From the NCBI RefSeq assembly GCF_030691015.1, contig NZ_JAUYFF010000001.1, positions 124,001-188,000 of the forward strand: a DNA stretch of 64,000 bases, given 5' to 3'. Source of the DNA: Sulfuricurvum sp. (GTDB taxonomy: Bacteria; Campylobacterota; Campylobacteria; Campylobacterales; Sulfurimonadaceae). Below the pieces are notes generated by a model. That model worked only from the letters and a program-made list of their open reading frames with translations, did not search any database and was not told the DNA's origin. Shown here piece by piece: positions 17,836 through 25,308 of the stretch. The position numbers were made by a program, and so were the translations under genes. How positions within the stretch are numbered: position 1 is the stretch's first letter; each line of letters opens with the position of its first letter.

Positions 17836-18582
17836 ATGAGAGTCGGAGTCTTTGACAGCGGTGTTGGAGGACTGAGCGTCGTAAAATCGCTGTTGGAACA
17901 TAAACTCTTTGAAGAGATTATCTACTTCGGCGATACCGCCCGTGTCCCCTACGGTGTCAAAGATCAAAACACGATCATCCGCTACTCCCTAGAAGCCCTC
18001 GAATTTTTCAAAAATTTTGAAATCGACCTCCTGATCACCGCCTGTAATACCGTCAGTGCCTATGCCCTCGATGAGATGAGAGAGCACAGTGACTGCGACG
18101 TTATCGGAGTCGTCGATCCGGGAGTGTTGGCACTTAAAAACGCAATCGCTGATACCGATGCCAATATCCTTATTTTGGGAACCAAAGCGACCGTCAAATC
18201 GGGAGCTTACGAAAAAGGGCTTCAGCCTCTCGGATATCAAAATCTAAGTGCCATTGCAACCTCATTGCTGGTTCCTATCGTTGAAGAGGGACTCTATGAG
18301 GGTGAAGTACTCCAAAGTGTATTGCACCATTATTTCGGTTCATTAGAAAAAACGCCCGATGCGATTATCCTCGGATGTACCCACTTCCCTCTCGTTGCAC
18401 GAGCGATTGACGGCTATTTCGAAGGGAAAAGCACCCTCATCCACTCCGGTGAAGCGATCGTCGAATATTTGGAAAGTCATTACGATTTTACAAAACGGTA
18501 CGAGGAGACCAGCCTCAAATTTTTCGCCTCCGAAAATCCCGAAGGACTTCGCCGCGTCGCCAAAGAGTGGCTGTCACTGTAA
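17836..18582 (+). CDS. murI: Glutamate racemase
   Basis: A 248-residue enzyme making D-glutamate for peptidoglycan. Both catalytic cysteines are seen: C70 in ACNTVSAY and C181 in LGCTHFPL, with the N-terminal FDSGVGGLSV. Normal length. It sits one base after the rho stop and 57 bases before dnaX on the same strand, so the three are probably cotranscribed, although they share no pathway. Confidence 0.96.
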   Translation: MRVGVFDSGVGGLSVVKSLLEHKLFEEIIYFGDTARVPYGVKDQNTIIRYSLEALEFFKNFEIDLLITACNTVSAYALDEMREHSDCDVIGVVDPGVLALKNAIADTDANILILGTKATVKSGAYEKGLQPLGYQNLSAIATSLLVPIVEEGLYEGEVLQSVLHHYFGSLEKTPDAIILGCTHFPLVARAIDGYFEGKSTLIHSGEAIVEYLESHYDFTKRYEETSLKFFASENPEGLRRVAKEWLSL

Positions 18583-18639
18583 TCTAAAATTTATCGTAAC
18601 CACGGTAAACTCTCTTACACAAAATCAAAGAGGTCTCAA

Positions 18640-20265
18640 TTGGGCACATCCGAAGTACTCGCACTCAAATACCGTCCCCGACGTTTCGAAGAGCTTATCG
18701 GACAGGAGAGTATCTCCCAAACCCTCTCCCTTGCCCTCGATTCGGGACGCCTCTCTCACGCCTACCTTTTTTCAGGACTTCGCGGTTCGGGTAAAACCTC
18801 TACCGCACGTATTTTTGCGAAATCACTTATTTGCGAAAACGGCCCCACATCCGCACCGTGTGATGTATGCAGCCACTGTGTTATGGCAAATGAAGGGCGG
18901 CATATCGACATCATCGAGATGGATGCCGCTTCCAGCCGCAAGATCGACGATATCCGCGATCTGATAGAACATACGAAATACCGTCCGGCCAGCGCCAATA
19001 TAAAAATATTTATCATCGACGAAGTACACATGCTCACGAAAGAGGCGCATAATGCCCTCCTTAAAACCCTCGAAGAGCCGCCTGAATATGTCAAATTTAT
19101 TTTGGCAACGACCGATCCGCTCAAACTCCCCCCAACCATTTTGAGCCGAACTCAGCATTTTCGCTTCAAACGGATCAGCCATCCGAACATCGTCCACCAT
19201 CTGAGCCACATCCTCCATTTGGAGAACATCGAGTACCAAGCCGAAGCACTTGATATCCTAGCCCGTAGCGGTTCGGGAAGTCTTCGTGACACCCTCACCC
19301 TCATGGATCAGGCTATCATCTATTCCAAAGGATTTGTAGATGTCAAAACCGTCGCCGATATGCTCGGGCTTCTCGATCCCGATTACATCAGCCGACTTTT
19401 TGACGCTATTTTTGCCAAAGACCGCCCATCTCTGATCCAAATGCTCCAAGAACTCGAAGCGTATGAGTCGGAAATGGTCGTCGATGAACTGATCGCCTAT
19501 CTCAAAGAGCGTCTGTATGAAGGGGATCACCGATTCAGCCCGCTGGTTATCGAGCGGTTCTTCCGAATACTGAGCGATGCCAAAACCCTTTTCGCGATCA
19601 ATGCGGACGGCGGGTTTGTGGTGAGTCTTATCCTCTTTAAAATGATCGAAGCGCTCAAAATCAAAGAGATCGACGAGATGATCGAGTCTCTCGAATCACG
19701 GATTTCGCATACACCTCCAAAAGCTTCTCCCCCTGCTGCAGTAAGTATGAGTGAAACGCCGAGTATTCATGTCACCCCGACGCCCCCTGCGGTAAAATCT
19801 TCTTTCGAGCAGCTGTGTGAACGGATCAGTGACCGAAGTTCCGAATTGGGAATATCTTTTAAGAACAATGTCACGTTCCTCTCCTTTGATAATGAGATCC
19901 TGACATGGGAGAGCTGTGCCGAGGGTGAGGATAAAGAGCTCCTCAAAAACAGTTTCGGGATCATCCGCCAGTTTGTCCGTGAGATTTACGGCATCGATAC
20001 GCAAATCAAATCCCAAGGGTGTACGAAATCTGCAGAGGAACCAACCCCTCCCAATGTAGAAATCGTATTACCCGAAGAAGAGAGTACTCCGGAACCCGCC
20101 TCGATGGTTGAAGAGGCCGAAATAGGGGTCGGAAGTTGCGTCAGTGCGTGTGATGAAACCAGTGTCAAAGAGTTTGACGGCAGCGATGTCCTCAAAGAAG
20201 CTATGATTCAAAAAGCGGCAGAACTGTTTGAAGCGACCAAGATTACGGTCCAATCTAAAGTTTAA
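18640..20265 (+). CDS. dnaX: DNA polymerase III subunit gamma/tau
   Basis: A 541-residue clamp-loader ATPase. Walker A GLRGSGKT (46-53), a four-cysteine zinc module (C65, C74, C77, C80), Walker B IDEVHML (about 126-132), a sensor region LATTDPLKLPPTILSRTQ and SGSGSLRDTLTLMDQ. The region after about residue 340 is a Pro/Ser/Glu-rich linker plus a divergent tau-like C terminus. TTG start at 18640, supported by AGAGG six bases upstream. No frameshift-slippery A-run was noticed, so a separate gamma form is not predicted. Confidence 0.95.
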   Translation: MGTSEVLALKYRPRRFEELIGQESISQTLSLALDSGRLSHAYLFSGLRGSGKTSTARIFAKSLICENGPTSAPCDVCSHCVMANEGRHIDIIEMDAASSRKIDDIRDLIEHTKYRPASANIKIFIIDEVHMLTKEAHNALLKTLEEPPEYVKFILATTDPLKLPPTILSRTQHFRFKRISHPNIVHHLSHILHLENIEYQAEALDILARSGSGSLRDTLTLMDQAIIYSKGFVDVKTVADMLGLLDPDYISRLFDAIFAKDRPSLIQMLQELEAYESEMVVDELIAYLKERLYEGDHRFSPLVIERFFRILSDAKTLFAINADGGFVVSLILFKMIEALKIKEIDEMIESLESRISHTPPKASPPAAVSMSETPSIHVTPTPPAVKSSFEQLCERISDRSSELGISFKNNVTFLSFDNEILTWESCAEGEDKELLKNSFGIIRQFVREIYGIDTQIKSQGCTKSAEEPTPPNVEIVLPEEESTPEPASMVEEAEIGVGSCVSACDETSVKEFDGSDVLKEAMIQKAAELFEATKITVQSKV

Positions 20266-20284
20266 AAATAGTTTAAGAAAAACC

Positions 20285-20313
20285 TTGCTATTAAGTTTTT
20301 ATTCAGCTATACT
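20285..20313 (+). promoter_or_regulatory. Promoter of the cold-shock gene
   Basis: TTGCTA (20285-20290) and TATACT (20308-20313) with a 17-base spacer. The start point would be near 20320, giving a leader of about 145 bases, comparable in length to known cspA-type leaders. Confidence 0.65.
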
Positions 20314-20422
20314 TATCATTAAGAAAGATGATTTAGAGTTTCATCTTTGGTTTGCTTTTTATTGAAGACCTTTTAGTTAACAGTACGATCTACCTTAGAA
20401 TACTCCACTTTATATTTTCGAC

Positions 20423-20440
20423 CACTTCGGCAACGAAGTG
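20423..20440 (+). promoter_or_regulatory. Hairpin with U-run in the cold-shock gene leader
   Basis: Perfect 7-base arms CACTTCG / CGAAGTG closed by a GCAA (GNRA-type) tetraloop, followed at once by TATTTTT. This is intrinsic-terminator-like, yet it lies only about 24 bases before the ATG and just ahead of the ribosome site AAAGGG. It may work as an attenuator or a temperature-dependent structure. Confidence 0.6.
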
Positions 20441-20464
20441 TATTTTTAAAACAAAGGGTTTACT

Positions 20465-20683
20465 ATGGCAGACGTACTAAACGGAACCGTTAAATGGTTC
20501 AACAGCGAAAAAGGTTTTGGATTTATCCAACAAGATAACGGCGGGAAAGATGTATTCGTACATTTCCGTCAAATTAACAGCACTGGTTATGGCCGTGTTT
20601 CTCTTGACGAAGGTCAAAAAGTGACTTACACAGTAGGTCAAGGTGACAAAGGTCCACAAGCAGAAAACGTTACAGCTCTGTAA
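20465..20683 (+). CDS. Cold-shock domain protein (CspA family)
   Basis: A 72-residue single OB-fold nucleic-acid-binding protein. RNP1 is KGFGFI (16-21) and RNP2 is VFVHF (30-34); NGTVKWFN opens the domain. CspA-type proteins melt RNA structure and act as antiterminators, mostly on cold shock. A long structured leader precedes it and the ribosome site is AAAGGG. A hairpin follows the stop. Two further genes on the same strand come next. Confidence 0.95.
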   Translation: MADVLNGTVKWFNSEKGFGFIQQDNGGKDVFVHFRQINSTGYGRVSLDEGQKVTYTVGQGDKGPQAENVTAL

Positions 20684-20692
20684 CTTCCTCTT

Positions 20693-20711
20693 GGGCAGAT
20701 TTTTTCTGCCC
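20693..20711 (+). terminator. Hairpin after the cold-shock gene
   Basis: GGGCAGA and TCTGCCC, perfect 7-base arms around a T5 loop, ten bases after the stop codon. The U-run after the stem is poor (ATCTTCCCT), so termination may be partial or the stem may protect the mRNA 3' end. Confidence 0.6.
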
Positions 20712-20778
20712 ATCTTCCCTAAATCATTTTACTAAGACACTATCAGGTGTTTTTCCAAGCCGATTTAAAAGGACCACT

Positions 20779-20964
20779 ATGGAAAGCAGAGAAGCCGTTT
20801 TAGATGCGTTAAAAGAGGGTAAAAAACTTACCAGCAATGTAACAGGGCTCCAATATACCCTTATCGGCGGTCAATTACACGCCCGCAACAGTGAAAAAAC
20901 CGACTGGCACGAAAGTGAACTCAGTTTCGACAATCCTCCCTCGTGGCTAAACCTTCGCGCTTAA
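20779..20964 (+). CDS. Small protein of unknown function
   Basis: A 61-residue hydrophilic protein with no family recognised. It has a good ribosome site (AGGA five bases before ATG) and normal codon use. The centre, NVTGLQYTLIGGQLHARN, looks like a short beta hairpin, and the C terminus is Trp/Asn rich (PPSWLNLRA). It lies between the cold-shock gene and a methyltransferase, 13 bases before the latter, so it is probably translated from a shared message. Confidence 0.6.
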   Translation: MESREAVLDALKEGKKLTSNVTGLQYTLIGGQLHARNSEKTDWHESELSFDNPPSWLNLRA

Positions 20965-20977
20965 GCGCAAGGTAGCT

Positions 20978-21631
20978 ATGTCCTCACCCTTACGATTCCG
21001 ATATCAAACCCTCGAATTTATCAACGCTGACATCCACGTCCGAACCCTCAGAGATACTCAACAATATCACGATACCGATGATATGGCACACAACCTCGGG
21101 ATATCCTCCGCGTCATGGCCGCTGTTTGGGGTAATCTGGGATTCGAGCAAAATTCTCGCCCATCTGATGAGCGATTTTGAGATCGAGGGAAAACGTATTT
21201 TAGAGGTGGGATGCGGTATCGGACTAGCAAGCCTTGTTCTCAATCACCGAGCCGCCGATATCACCGCCACCGATTACCATCCCGAAGCAAAACGCTTTAT
21301 GGATGAAAACGTCCGTATCAATAACGACAAACTTATCCCGTTTACCCGAACCGGATGGGGAGATTTTGATGATACGCTGGGTGAATTTGACCTTATCATC
21401 GGAAGTGATCTCCTCTATGAGAGAGACCATATTAACCTTTTAGCGGGATTTATCGATCGCCATACCAAAGAGCATTGCGAAGTGATCATTGTCGATCCGG
21501 GGCGCGGTAACCACTCCAATTTCAGTAAAAAAATGGTGAATCTCGATTTCTCCCATACTCAGAGCAAACCGCTGGATATGACCTATCTTACCCAAGCCTT
21601 TAAAGGGCAGCTTCTCCGTTACGTCCGTTAG
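20978..21631 (+). CDS. Class I SAM-dependent methyltransferase (METTL21/NNMT-like)
   Basis: A 217-residue protein. Motif I is ILEVGCGIGLASL (near 72-84), the acidic end of beta 2 is ATDYHPEA, and SDLLYE (near 143-148) matches the D-x-x-Y pattern of the Methyltransf_16 group, which includes protein-lysine methyltransferases. The N-terminal part (about 1-50) is probably a substrate-recognition strand pair. The substrate is unknown; a translation factor or ribosomal protein is a reasonable guess from the family. Ribosome site AAGG five bases upstream. Confidence 0.8.
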   Translation: MSSPLRFRYQTLEFINADIHVRTLRDTQQYHDTDDMAHNLGISSASWPLFGVIWDSSKILAHLMSDFEIEGKRILEVGCGIGLASLVLNHRAADITATDYHPEAKRFMDENVRINNDKLIPFTRTGWGDFDDTLGEFDLIIGSDLLYERDHINLLAGFIDRHTKEHCEVIIVDPGRGNHSNFSKKMVNLDFSHTQSKPLDMTYLTQAFKGQLLRYVR

Positions 21632-21685
21632 AAATTTTTAACTCTCCTATGCTACCCTTTCGTACTTAACCATCACGAGGCACTT

Positions 21686-22045
21686 ATGTATCTGCACAAA
21701 CACATTGAAACCATCGAAGCGACTCCCCAAAAAGCGGGTAAAGGAGTTAGTATGAAGATGCTCCTATCTCCCGATGAATCCCCCAACTTCGCTATGCGAA
21801 ACTTTACCATAGACGCAGGGGGACATATGCCATTGCATACCAATAGTGTTGAGCATGAACAATACGTCCTCGGCGGTCGGGCGCGTGTCGTGATCGGAGA
21901 TAAAACGATTGAAGCGGGGGCGGGAGATGTGTTGCTTATCCCTGCAGGAGTGCCGCACAGTTATGAGACCTTGGGTGATGAAACCTACAGTTTTTTATGT
22001 CTCGTCCCCAAAGGGGTAGACGTTATCGAAGTGTTAGCGTGCTAA
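21686..22045 (+). CDS. Small cupin-domain protein
   Basis: A 119-residue single-domain cupin. Metal-binding positions are visible in PLHTNSVEHEQYVLGG (His and Glu ligands) and in the second motif IPAGVPHSYE. GDVLLIPAG is typical of Cupin_2. Such proteins bind a divalent metal and act as isomerases, dioxygenases or sensors; nothing here shows which. It is monocistronic or loosely linked to the methyltransferase upstream (54 bases). Confidence 0.82.
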   Translation: MYLHKHIETIEATPQKAGKGVSMKMLLSPDESPNFAMRNFTIDAGGHMPLHTNSVEHEQYVLGGRARVVIGDKTIEAGAGDVLLIPAGVPHSYETLGDETYSFLCLVPKGVDVIEVLAC

Positions 22046-22058
22046 AGAGGATGCGGGA

Positions 22059-22190
22059 TTAGTTATTATTCCCGCGAATCACCCGTTTAACATCGCCGAT
22101 ACCATCACTCACACCGTCGCCAAACTCTTTTACCGTACATCCGCTAAACATTAAAATTGTCACTATTGAGAGCATTACGAAACGAATCAT
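22059..22190 (-). CDS. 43-residue lipoprotein, entericidin-like
   Basis: A short gene with a textbook ribosome site: AGGAG, five bases, ATG at 22190. The product has a hydrophobic signal and a lipobox ending FSGC (Cys at about residue 18), then VKEFGDGVSDGIGDVKRV. The pattern Cys-Thr, Gly-Asp, Ser-Asp-Gly resembles the mature part of entericidin A/B lipoproteins. Mature length is only about 26 residues. A TATAAT box (22223-22228, minus strand) lies upstream. Membership in the entericidin family is an inference from a short match. Confidence 0.7.
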   Translation of the reverse strand: MIRFVMLSIVTILMFSGCTVKEFGDGVSDGIGDVKRVIRGNNN

Positions 22191-22302
22191 TGATTCTCCT
22201 AAAATTGTAAATTGATGGTGGAATTATAACGCGTTTACCGTTCACATACCGTTTATCGACTATTGCGCTATCATTGCACTTGAATACGAAAAAGGATCAA
22301 TT

Positions 22303-22494
22303 ATGGACGGTAAAGAACGTAAAAATATTATGTCAGGCAAACGGGTGAGCATCGTCCTCAAAGAGGATCAATCCTCAGGTAGACTGACGGAGGGGGTCGT
22401 CCGCGATATCCTCACCAAATCACCGAATCATCCGCACGGGATAAAAGTGAGGTTGATGAGCGGTGAAGTGGGACGAGTCAAAGAGGTATTTTAA
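22303..22494 (+). CDS. YwbE family protein
   Basis: A 63-residue basic protein matching YwbE/DUF2196: SGKRVSIVLKEDQSSGRLTEG, then SPNHPHGIKVRLMSGEVGRV. The fold is probably a small SH3-like barrel and the function is unknown. AAAGGA precedes the ATG. The stop is two bases before the next ATG, so it is coupled to the methyltransferase. A diverged copy of its last ten codons occurs at 24620-24649. Confidence 0.88.
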   Translation: MDGKERKNIMSGKRVSIVLKEDQSSGRLTEGVVRDILTKSPNHPHGIKVRLMSGEVGRVKEVF

Positions 22495-22496
22495 AG

Positions 22497-23240
22497 ATGA
22501 GCGTACAAAAAGAGAACCATTTTGACACCATCGCTGATGAGTTTAACGGCCTTTGGCAGATGACACCCGAATATCAAAACTGGATGAGTACGACTATTGT
22601 CTCCACTTTGAATTTAATGCCCGATGATCGATTCGTCGATCTTGGGGGCGGAACGGGATTTTACACCAAACTCATCGCCAAAAAAGCGGATCTTCATAAC
22701 AAACCGCTGTGCGTAGAACCCTCAGAAAATATGCTCTCACAGATACAACAAAGCGATAACCTCGAACCTGTCTGCGCTGATGCGTTATCGTTTTCCGAAC
22801 GCAATATCCGCTATGACAAAATACTACTCAAAGAGATGGTTCACTTTGTAGATGCACGTAAAACACTTTTTGAAGGAATCCGTCGTCAGCTGAGTGAAAA
22901 GGGGAAACTGTTAATCGTCACCCGTCCGAAAAATACCCCGTTGCCATTTTTTGCAGCAGCACTCGAAACGTTTGCACAGGGACAACCCTCACTTGAATCG
23001 ATGAAAAAAGAGCTGCTCGAAGCTGGAATCAACCCTGCCTCGATAACAGAGGAGTTTGTCTTTAGTATGCCCAAAGAGCGATGGTACGGGATGCTGCGAA
23101 ACCGGTTTATGTCTAATCTGCAAAACTTTACCGATGAAGAGATCGCAAAAGGGATATCACAGCTAGAATCCACCTACGCAGACCAAGAGATGATCGAGTT
23201 CAGAGACCAGATCATCTTTCTCTCCGGTATCCCCTCTTAA
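22497..23240 (+). CDS. Class I SAM-dependent methyltransferase
   Basis: A 247-residue protein. Motif I is FVDLGGGTGFYTKLIAKK (near 45-62), followed by CVEPSENML and a CADALSF segment. The C-terminal half is helical and probably binds a small-molecule or lipid substrate (UbiE/Methyltransf_11 type). Substrate unknown. It starts two bases after the ywbE stop and overlaps the converging downstream gene by four bases. Confidence 0.8.
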   Translation: MSVQKENHFDTIADEFNGLWQMTPEYQNWMSTTIVSTLNLMPDDRFVDLGGGTGFYTKLIAKKADLHNKPLCVEPSENMLSQIQQSDNLEPVCADALSFSERNIRYDKILLKEMVHFVDARKTLFEGIRRQLSEKGKLLIVTRPKNTPLPFFAAALETFAQGQPSLESMKKELLEAGINPASITEEFVFSMPKERWYGMLRNRFMSNLQNFTDEEIAKGISQLESTYADQEMIEFRDQIIFLSGIPS

Positions 23241-24490
23241 TCGAGTTTCTTTTTCGCAAACACCGCTTTGAACCCGTTTTTCCACAGCAGTGCCACGATC
23301 ACGACACTCAAGATAACGGCTAGGAGTGTCGCCCCCTTAAAATAGGAAATCGGTTCTTTCGACAACTGTAGTCCGTCATAATAGATACTGTAGATACCAA
23401 ATATTTGCAGTACCGTGATTAGCTTGAGCGCGAGATTTTGGGTGTTGTTGTCTTTTTCTACGGTTGCCTGATAGAGTTTATCGGCTCGCTCATTTTGTAT
23501 ATCAAAAGCGCGATCGATAATTTCCATATCGTCTTTCAAATGCCACAGCAATTCGACTTTTTCAAATTCCGAATAATACTTTGGATTCAGTCCGGTTTTG
23601 TAGTTCATAAAATGGAGGGTAAATTTGTGGTATGAGAGCTTTAATCGGGCAAACGTCTCGCTCTCCGTCTTGGATATCTCTTTTTGGACAATCAAATCTT
23701 CGAGTTTGTCCAAAAAATAAAGTTTAAAAAACCGCATTTGATAATAATAGCTCTGTAAAAAAAGTAAAAAACTGATTATTTTGAGATTTGCCGTTGCATC
23801 GTTAAGACCCAGAGAGAGCCCATAGTTCCACCCGATACGGACAAAAGCCTCTTTATTATCGCCGCCAAGTGTGGAATGACTCTGCTCAGCGCTGCTCTCC
23901 TCATTACTGAAAAGTTCCGACATGTCTATCTGTGCCGCTTCATCAGATATCACCAGCGGATAAAACGAATCGAGGACGAACGATGCCCCCAAAGGGGCTG
24001 ATACCCCTATCGATTTTGCACATTGCCCCATGATATCCAAAACGACAGTTTTTGCTTTGGCTAAAACCTCATCACGCCATCCGCTCAGGCCAAGATTTTC
24101 AATCGGAGACCTGTTTTTCAGAGATTCGTAAATAAAGTCTCCTGCATCCGTATATCCGGTACATTCGATCTCAAATGCCACCAAAAACTTCAGATTGTCA
24201 TCCACAATCAATGAAGCAACCGTTGATATTTCAGCTGTACTCTTGTGTGATATTTCCAGATAGTACGGGTAGAGGTTTCGCTCTTGCGCCAACGCATTAG
24301 CGATATTTAGAACTTCTTGCTGATTGGCGTGGTAATGAAATACTTCTGAGGAGAATTTTTTTAATCCTGCACCCGTCACGATCGTTTCAACGGTTTTTTT
24401 ATTCCCAGAAGAAAAAACTACCAAATTTTCTTCTACCAAATCGCCGTTATAATCGATAAAAATAGGCGCCATAACAAAAAATTTAACCAC
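23237..24490 (-). CDS. Unrecognised protein with two C-terminal membrane helices
   Basis: About 417 residues, family not recognised. A large soluble N-terminal part (about 1-340) ends in long helices (DDMEIIDRAFDIQNERADKL) leading to two membrane segments near 355-375 and 385-405, and a Lys-rich tail. This topology recalls CorA-type channels, but no GMN motif is present between the helices. GTG at 24490 is chosen because AGGAG lies five bases upstream; ATG at 24472 is second choice, and the frame's farther ATG at 24694 lies outside any ribosome-site context. Bracketed by the ywbE repeat. Confidence 0.6.
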   Translation of the reverse strand: MVKFFVMAPIFIDYNGDLVEENLVVFSSGNKKTVETIVTGAGLKKFSSEVFHYHANQQEVLNIANALAQERNLYPYYLEISHKSTAEISTVASLIVDDNLKFLVAFEIECTGYTDAGDFIYESLKNRSPIENLGLSGWRDEVLAKAKTVVLDIMGQCAKSIGVSAPLGASFVLDSFYPLVISDEAAQIDMSELFSNEESSAEQSHSTLGGDNKEAFVRIGWNYGLSLGLNDATANLKIISFLLFLQSYYYQMRFFKLYFLDKLEDLIVQKEISKTESETFARLKLSYHKFTLHFMNYKTGLNPKYYSEFEKVELLWHLKDDMEIIDRAFDIQNERADKLYQATVEKDNNTQNLALKLITVLQIFGIYSIYYDGLQLSKEPISYFKGATLLAVILSVVIVALLWKNGFKAVFAKKKLD

Positions 24491-24590
24491 ATAAACTCCT
24501 GATAATTTGCTCGCGTAATATGAGAGGTATCTTATCTTAATAGGATAAAAGTGAGGAACGAGTGTTCTTGGATCGCAGTATGCTCTTTTG

Positions 24591-24618
24591 CTACTTTTCT
24601 GCCTAAACAAAAAAGTAG
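24591..24618 (+). repeat. Intergenic hairpin (8-base arms)
   Basis: CTACTTTT (24591-24598) and AAAAGTAG (24611-24618), perfect arms around a 12-base loop, next to the ywbE 3' copy. It resembles dispersed intergenic hairpins seen in many genomes, but no second copy was seen in this window. Confidence 0.5.
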
Positions 24619-24619
24619 G

Positions 24620-24649
24620 GAAGTGGGACGGGTTAAAGAGGTGTTTTAA
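24620..24649 (+). pseudogene. Remnant of a second ywbE 3' end
   Basis: Ten codons reading EVGRVKEVF-stop, identical in protein to the end of ywbE (22465-22494). The DNA matches at 27 of 30 bases, and all three differences are synonymous third positions (CGA/CGG, GTC/GTT, GTA/GTG). No upstream ywbE sequence remains. It probably marks a recombination or integration boundary. Confidence 0.65.
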
Positions 24650-24650
24650 A

Positions 24651-25280
24651 TTATTTTTGTTCTGGAGGATATAAAAAATATGAAAAATCCTCAATCTTAT
24701 AAATCATTCCATTTGAAGTCTTCCATGCAACTTCATCATTTTTCAATCGAAGAGGTACACCAAAGTTATTTTCTAATATTTCTTGCAAAGCATCTTTATT
24801 ATGAGAGTCAACATTCGTACGAAATAAGATATGCGTTATTTCTTTTTTTTGAGATTCATCATTAAAGTAATAAGTTACATGAATGAATTTTGAATGTATC
24901 TTATCTATAGACCAAAAACTATCTTTTTTTTGTAATTCTTTTTCTCCATAGACTGTAATCAAATTTGCTATTGGATCCCCAATCCTAACTTTTCCTAAAC
25001 CAACTGGATATGGGCTGTCTTGAGTAAATAAATTAGCATTTTGAGCAATGAATAATTGACTTTCTGTTTGCTTTAATTTTTGTTCAAGCTCTTGAATTTT
25101 TACCTTATCTTCTTTAATTTGCATTTCAAAAACAGGTATTTTGTCTACGTCATTTTGTAATTTTGCTGTCATAATTGGTAACACGAATTGATAACTAAAT
25201 CCAAAAGTTCCAACCACTGCAAGAACAATAACTACTAATGGATGTTTTGATATATCATACTTATTTTCATTATCACTCAT
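24651..25280 (-). CDS. AT-rich membrane-anchored coiled-coil protein, unknown
   Basis: About 209 residues, not recognised. After a short polar N terminus comes one membrane segment (about 15-37, LVVIVLAVVGTFGFSYQFV), a coiled coil (about 40-78, IKEDKVKIQELEQKLKQTE) and a soluble domain with YPVGLGKVRIGDPI. This topology suggests an anchored periplasmic or cytoplasmic sensor-like domain. Start ATG at 25280 has GGAA upstream; the farther ATG at 25346 would overlap the next gene. Clearly more AT-rich than neighbours, suggesting recent acquisition. Confidence 0.55.
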   Translation of the reverse strand: MSDNENKYDISKHPLVVIVLAVVGTFGFSYQFVLPIMTAKLQNDVDKIPVFEMQIKEDKVKIQELEQKLKQTESQLFIAQNANLFTQDSPYPVGLGKVRIGDPIANLITVYGEKELQKKDSFWSIDKIHSKFIHVTYYFNDESQKKEITHILFRTNVDSHNKDALQEILENNFGVPLRLKNDEVAWKTSNGMIYKIEDFSYFLYPPEQK

Positions 25281-25308
25281 TATAATTCCACATATAAATT
25301 TTAACTTA

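Noticed and set aside
18359-18964. Plus-strand frame bridging murI and dnaX
   Set aside because: It reads out of frame through both genes and lacks any ribosome site or family motif.
18640-20265. Programmed frameshift in dnaX producing a gamma form
   Set aside because: No A-rich slippery heptamer was noticed in the middle of the gene, unlike in E. coli.
24491-24694. Extended N terminus of the 417-residue protein to 24694
   Set aside because: The extension runs through the intergenic hairpin and the ywbE remnant; GTG 24490 has AGGAG at the right distance.
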